A program made the translations under genes and the position numbers. From Methylocapsa aurea (GTDB lineage Bacteria; Pseudomonadota; Alphaproteobacteria; Rhizobiales; Beijerinckiaceae), in NCBI RefSeq assembly GCF_000746085.1, contig NZ_KN050804.1, positions 347,064 to 411,063 of the forward strand: a stretch of 64,000 nucleotides of DNA, in the 5' to 3' direction. Shown one piece after another: positions 60,606 through 64,000 of this stretch (the stretch's first letter is position 1; the number at the start of each line of letters is the position of its first letter). The notes under the pieces are model-generated. The model had not been told where the DNA came from and did not search any database. It worked only from the letters and a program-made list of their open reading frames with translations.

Positions 60606-61382
60606 CTATCGGAAGACGATGGCTCCAGATAAGGAGGCAGGGCGCGACATTCCCGTTGCGGGGAACGGCGCGGCGCGCGCCAGGGCCTGCGAGGCCGCCG
60701 TATCAAACGCGGCATTGCCGGAGGGAGAAATGCTCTGTGAGATCACCGAACCCGAAGGCGAGATGACGATGTGATAGCCAACGCGGCCGGTTTCGTGGCG
60801 CGCCAGCGCGGCGCGTGGAACGGTGCTGGCCGCGGCGCGGGCAATTCTCGCGTGCACCTGATTCGCATACCCGGAGGCCATCGCGTTTGGCGGAACGGTC
60901 GTCGGCCCGGTGCGCGTTGGGGCTGCGGATTGGGGAGCATGGCGCGGTTTCTCGGCCGGAGCTTTTGGTTCGACGACTTTGGGCTTCGGAATTGGTTTTG
61001 GCTTCGGAATTGGTTTTGGCTCTACCGGCGCGACCGCAGGCTCCTCGGCGACCGGCGGGGGGGCCTCCTCCACAATCTCGGGCGGGATTTCCTCGGCGAC
61101 CGGCGGCGGCTCTTCGATTGCCGGCGGCTGTTCCTCGGGCGCCAGAGGCGGCAACATTACCAGCTCCAAAGCCTCTTCCTGCACCGGCGGCGCCGGACGC
61201 GCCGTATAAGTCACCGCCGCGGCAAGCGCCAACGCATAGAGGGTGAGAGCAGCGCCTTGCGGCCAATAGGATGGCTTCCCGCGTCGAGGCGCTAGAAGCG
61301 TTTGCGCTCCTGGCGTGGAAATTAGGGGTTGCGGCTCAATGTCGTAGAGTCCTAGGCCTGCGGAAGCGAGAGCTGAGCTCAT
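60606..61382 (-). CDS. tonB: TonB energy-transducing protein
   Basis: A 258-residue TonB. The N-terminal anchor is ALTLYALALAAAVTYTA near residues 45-60. It is followed by a Pro/Glu-rich periplasmic spacer (PPAIEEPPPVAEEIPPEIVE) and a Pro/Lys repeat PKPIPKPKPIPKPK. The C-terminal TonB domain holds VGYHIVISPSGSVISQSISP and ASQALARAAPFPAT. It physically couples ExbBD to the TonB-dependent receptor at the right edge. A promoter lies 51-78 bases upstream. Confidence 0.9.
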   Translation of the reverse strand: MSSALASAGLGLYDIEPQPLISTPGAQTLLAPRRGKPSYWPQGAALTLYALALAAAVTYTARPAPPVQEEALELVMLPPLAPEEQPPAIEEPPPVAEEIPPEIVEEAPPPVAEEPAVAPVEPKPIPKPKPIPKPKVVEPKAPAEKPRHAPQSAAPTRTGPTTVPPNAMASGYANQVHARIARAAASTVPRAALARHETGRVGYHIVISPSGSVISQSISPSGNAAFDTAASQALARAAPFPATGMSRPASLSGAIVFR

Positions 61383-61432
61383 TGCGGCGCCTTTTAAGTT
61401 GGGATCGGCCGCGCGGGCCTTGTAGTAGTTAA

Positions 61433-61460
61433 TCTATAAATAGACTAGAAAAATGGTCAA
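61433..61460 (-). promoter_or_regulatory. TonB operon promoter with dyad
   Basis: On the minus strand TTGACC (from GTCAA at 61456-61460) is followed, 16-17 bases on, by TATAGAT, a good -35/-10 pair. The -10 overlaps the near-palindrome TCTATAAATAGA (61433-61444), whose ATAGA half also occurs in the blocks at 52821 and 63301. This suggests control by the neighbouring Rrf2 or XRE regulator. Confidence 0.55.
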
Positions 61461-61676
61461 CTCCTTTTTCGCCCGGTCAACCGACAGGATGCGGACCGGA
61501 CCCAATTTAAGATCGCGTCGTTAATCGGAGGCCGATCTGGGCGCTTTGTGAGGAGACGGAAATGCAGGCAAATTGCGAGCGTCGCCAATCTCCACTATGA
61601 ATTGGAGTTGTAACCGGCTCGGCGGGCAATGGAGGCATTCGGCGCATGCGCCGGCGCCTAAGCTTCAAGTGGATCC

Positions 61677-62111
61677 ATGCTGTCGAACAAAGGAAAATAT
61701 GGCCTCAAGGCGCTGATGCATTTGGCGACGTTCGAGGGTCCCTGCCTTGCAGCCGAGATTGCCGCTCAAAACCAGATCCCGCGTAAATTCCTCGACGCCA
61801 TCCTGCTCGAACTGAAGAATGCCGGCATCTTGACCAGCAAGAAAGGCAAGGGCGGCGGGTATCATTTGGCGCGTCCAAGCGATAAAATTACCGTTGGCCA
61901 AATAATTCGTATTTTGGATGGACCTCTGGCGCCGATCGCTTGCGCCAGCCGCACCGCCTACCGCAAATGCGCCGATTGTCCGGACGAGGACGCCTGCGCC
62001 GTCCGTAATTTGATGCTCGACGTGCGCGACGCCATAGGGCTTATTCTCGATCGCACGAGCATCGCCTCCTTGTGCACGCGAGGCGACCGAGACAAGCAGC
62101 CGCTTCGATGA
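61677..62111 (+). CDS. Rrf2-family regulator with four cysteines
   Basis: A 144-residue Rrf2 protein. The winged helix-turn-helix is YGLKALMHLATFEGPCLAAE, IAAQNQIPRKFLDAILLELK and AGILTSKKGKGGGYHLARPS. Conserved Cys89, 98, 101 and 107 (CASRTAYRKCADCPDEDACA) could hold an iron-sulfur cluster, as in IscR, NsrR or RirA, though the spacing differs. It therefore may sense iron, NO or redox and control the nearby TonB, cytochrome and DUF1549 genes. It is divergent from tonB; a 295-base gap separates them. Confidence 0.9.
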   Translation: MLSNKGKYGLKALMHLATFEGPCLAAEIAAQNQIPRKFLDAILLELKNAGILTSKKGKGGGYHLARPSDKITVGQIIRILDGPLAPIACASRTAYRKCADCPDEDACAVRNLMLDVRDAIGLILDRTSIASLCTRGDRDKQPLR

Positions 62112-62223
62112 TGGCCTGGCTTTCTCAATTCCCCACCGAAATATTGCGTTAGCTCTGGGGGGTTCAGAAATTCGTAGACCAGAGAGCGATCCGCTTGACG
62201 CCGAGGGGAAGCGCGCGTTATTC

Positions 62224-62242
62224 GTCTATAAATAATATAGAC
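62224..62242 (+). promoter_or_regulatory. Perfect dyad upstream of the XRE-cupin gene
   Basis: GTCTATAAATAATATAGAC has perfect 7-base arms (GTCTATA, TATAGAC) around AATAA, 36 bases before the start codon. Its halves resemble the TCTAT/ATAGA half-sites near the TonB and receptor genes. It is a probable operator, either autoregulatory or bound by the Rrf2 protein. Confidence 0.55.
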
Positions 62243-62278
62243 TTTATGAGATATCTCCCCTTTTTCCCCTTAGAGGCG

Positions 62279-62875
62279 ATGCGGATAACTGGCGATTCCA
62301 AAACAGGCAATTACGACGCAGGCATCGGAGATCGGCTGCGCAGGTTGATGTTGCGCCAAGGAGGGTCCCTTGAAAAGCTGGCTGCGTTGTCGGGACTTGG
62401 GGAGAAAAAGCTCACCGCGATCGCCCTGGGGGAAATGGCCCCGACAATCAATCTTCTATGGAAAATCGCCAACGCCCTTGGCGTTCCCTTTGGCAGCTTG
62501 ATTTCGGCGCGTCATCGTCGCGGCGCGTTTGTTCTGAGAAAAGATCAACAGAAAGTCATCTCTTCGAACGATGGACTTTTCACCTCTCGCCCCCTGTTTC
62601 TTGACGATTCCCAGCGGCTGGTCGAATTTTATGAATTGACCCTTGCGCCGCATCACGCCGTGCGCTCCGAGGCGCACAGCCCAGGAACTCTGGAAAGCCT
62701 TGTCGTCGTCCGCGGGCACATCGAAATCACGGCGGGCAAAGACCCGACGCAACGACTTGGGGAGGGCGACGCACTGGTCTTCGACGGCGACGTTCCGCAT
62801 ACATACCGAAATCTGGGATCGTCTGAAGCCCTTCTCTATCTCGTCATGTCCTACGTTGATTTGACCGAGGCCTGA
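62279..62875 (+). CDS. XRE-family regulator with cupin sensor
   Basis: A 198-residue regulator. The N-terminal XRE helix-turn-helix is LRRLMLRQGGSLEKLAALSG, LGEKKLTAIALGEMAPTINL and LWKIANALGVPFGSLI (residues about 18-78). A small cupin follows, with TLAPHHAVRSEAHSPGTLES, LVVVRGHIEITAG and LGEGDALVFDGDVPHTYRNL. Related regulators bind sugar or cysteine-like ligands. The ATG has AGAGG upstream; in-frame TTG and ATG up to 84 bases earlier are less likely. It lies between the Rrf2 gene and the TonB receptor and probably senses the receptor's substrate. Confidence 0.85.
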   Translation: MRITGDSKTGNYDAGIGDRLRRLMLRQGGSLEKLAALSGLGEKKLTAIALGEMAPTINLLWKIANALGVPFGSLISARHRRGAFVLRKDQQKVISSNDGLFTSRPLFLDDSQRLVEFYELTLAPHHAVRSEAHSPGTLESLVVVRGHIEITAGKDPTQRLGEGDALVFDGDVPHTYRNLGSSEALLYLVMSYVDLTEA

Positions 62876-63427
62876 ACCTCGCGACCACATCAATGTCCGA
62901 ACCCCGAGATCATTGGCGTCAATTGCCTCAATAGCGCGCCGCAACCCGACCGTCGGGGGCGCCCGCCAATTGAAACCGGAAACGCGCGCTCCGCACTTGG
63001 CATTCGGATGGTCACCCTTACTGAGGGATGCAAGTCCCTTATCGCCGCTTGCGGAATGGGCCGCGCCCGCACGACGCCTTTCCTGCGGCGTTTGGCGTCT
63101 GACATCGCCCGCCACGAAAGCGCAAGAAATCCCGCATTCAGTCCGCCGATCCGCGAGGCGCGCCGACCCAAAACCCTCAGACGCCGGCGATTCTACTGCA
63201 TCGATTCTGCTCGAAAGATCGGATCGAGGACGGATGCACGGCGCCCGCTGTGGCATTTTTGCACGCATATTTTGAGATCGACGGCGCGCCGCGCTTTCTA
63301 AATTGACACTATCCATCGACTTAATAGAGATTTGTTAAATCCTACGATTTTGATCGATAGATCTTCAGGCCATCTCCAATAGCAACGCCGCGACTCGCGG
63401 CTGTGCCAATACCCACGGAACGCCATC
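62876..63427. other. Leader region of the TonB receptor
   Basis: About 550 bases with no credible gene on either strand. The left two-thirds is GC-rich and shows only short shadow frames. The right third holds the conserved 30-base block and an AT-rich leader. No riboswitch was recognised; cobalamin-type boxes were looked for and not found. Confidence 0.5.
63301..63330 (+). promoter_or_regulatory. Conserved 30-base block, copy 2
   Basis: The block opens AATTGACACTATCC and closes ATCGACTTAATAGAGA. It matches the copy at 52821-52850 at 24 of 30 positions with the same spacing between TTGAC and ATAGA. It lies about 98 bases upstream of the receptor start. Confidence 0.55.
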
Positions 63428-64000
63428 ATGAAAACAAAAAAGTCACCGCGACTAGCCCAGCGCATCAGCCTGCCTGTCTACCTTAGCCTAACCGCTTCCA
63501 CCGCCGCTTGGGGGCAAGCCGCTGTCGAGGGCCATGTCGAGGACGTGGTGGTCACTGCGCCGGCGGCGGACACAGTGGAGGCCATCTCGCAGGAACAGGC
63601 GACGGCATTCCAATCTACGCCTCAAGCTGTGTCTGTGGTCACCAAGCAGCAAATCCAGGACCTGAACATCACCAATCTTCTGCAAGCGCAGAAACTCGCG
63701 CCCAGCCTGCAAATCAAGTTCTCCAACGTCCGCAACCTCACCGTCAATATTCGCGGATTTGGCGCCGCCACCTCCAACGCGACCGACTCCATTTTCGGCG
63801 GCGTGCCGATTTACATAGACGGCGTCTACCAACCGCGCCCCGGCCAAGCGATCTTCGATATTCCAGACCTAGAGGGCATCCAGGTGCTGAAGGGGCCTCA
63901 ATCCACCTCCGGCGGCCAGGACAGCACCGGCGGCGCCGTCTACATCACCACGGCGCTGCCGAGTTTCGTCGCGCAGGAAACCGCCGAAGTGTCCTATGGC
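63428..64000 (+). CDS. TonB-dependent outer-membrane receptor, 5' part
   Basis: The first 191 residues of a TonB-dependent receptor, cut by the right edge. A signal peptide (ISLPVYLSLTASTAAWGQAA) is followed by a TonB box EDVVVTAP (residues 38-45) and the plug domain: STPQAVSVVTKQQIQDLNIT, NLTVNIRGFGAATSNATDSI and VLKGPQSTSGGQDSTGGAVY. The barrel is off the window, so the substrate cannot be read. It shares a 30-base upstream block with the DUF1549 operon, hinting at a common inducer. Related receptors carry siderophores, vitamin B12, glycans or metals. Confidence 0.92.
   Translation, partial: MKTKKSPRLAQRISLPVYLSLTASTAAWGQAAVEGHVEDVVVTAPAADTVEAISQEQATAFQSTPQAVSVVTKQQIQDLNITNLLQAQKLAPSLQIKFSNVRNLTVNIRGFGAATSNATDSIFGGVPIYIDGVYQPRPGQAIFDIPDLEGIQVLKGPQSTSGGQDSTGGAVYITTALPSFVAQETAEVSYG

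Noticed and set aside
1-64000. CRISPR arrays, rRNA, tRNA and intact insertion sequences
   Set aside because: No regularly spaced repeats, RNA gene signatures or complete transposase genes with paired ends were found.

Overview
The window reads as chromosomal DNA of a GC-rich alphaproteobacterium of the order Hyphomicrobiales (Rhizobiales), perhaps Beijerinckiaceae or Methylocystaceae. The basis is codon use, the DUF3297, DUF983 and DUF5996 proteins, and short mosaic intergenic repeats like those of rhizobia. No rRNA, tRNA, CRISPR array or intact insertion sequence was found. Genus and species cannot be fixed.

0-12 kb is mostly household metabolism: a phosphoketolase cut by the left edge, glucokinase, a HAD hydrolase, a possible structured RNA, small DUF3297 and DUF983 genes, an acyltransferase coupled to nicotinate phosphoribosyltransferase with convergent nicotinamidase, a GST, an HU-like protein with a basic tail, and a cytochrome P450. 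12-17 kb holds a Tat-exported phosphoesterase, a c-type cytochrome and an ECF sigma/anti-sigma pair. These face a periplasmic molybdenum oxidoreductase with its membrane cytochrome b. 17-24 kb is a TetR-controlled RND efflux pair with a clear operator, then an aldo/keto reductase.

24-35.5 kb is accessory. A repeat-littered gene-poor stretch leads to a J-domain membrane protein, a Tat-exported histidine-rich beta-propeller of the nitrous-oxide-reductase/thiocyanate-dehydrogenase type, an FtsX-type ABC exporter with a membrane-anchored partner, DUF5996, and three secreted proteins (SMP-30-like, arylsulfotransferase-like, cupin).

35.6-40.2 kb is the standout. It encodes a Family 2A encapsulin shell, a cysteine desulfurase cargo with a ~370-residue disordered N-terminus, and a serine O-acetyltransferase, which together form a candidate sulfur-handling nanocompartment. 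Inside the cargo tail a GESLYF motif occurs twice. Mosaic repeats flank the acetyltransferase gene, and an IS630 remnant lies upstream of the shell gene.

40.6-47.4 kb has a LysR-linked oxidative-type operon (pyridoxamine-oxidase-like, NTF2-like, AhpD-like) and an ArsR-led operon of START/AHSA1 and VOC proteins. 47.7-52.6 kb has a UvrD-type helicase and four exported proteins, including a rhodanese lacking its catalytic cysteine.

52.7-64 kb looks like one functional island: a Planctomycete-style DUF1549/DUF1553 plus DUF1501 pair, two c'-type cytochromes and a b561 cytochrome, TonB-ExbB-ExbD, a cysteine-rich Rrf2 regulator, an XRE-cupin regulator and the start of a TonB-dependent receptor. A near-identical 30-bp block lies upstream of both the DUF1549 gene and the receptor gene, which suggests co-regulation. 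The likely theme is TonB-dependent uptake and periplasmic breakdown of an unknown substrate, with electrons passed to cytochromes.
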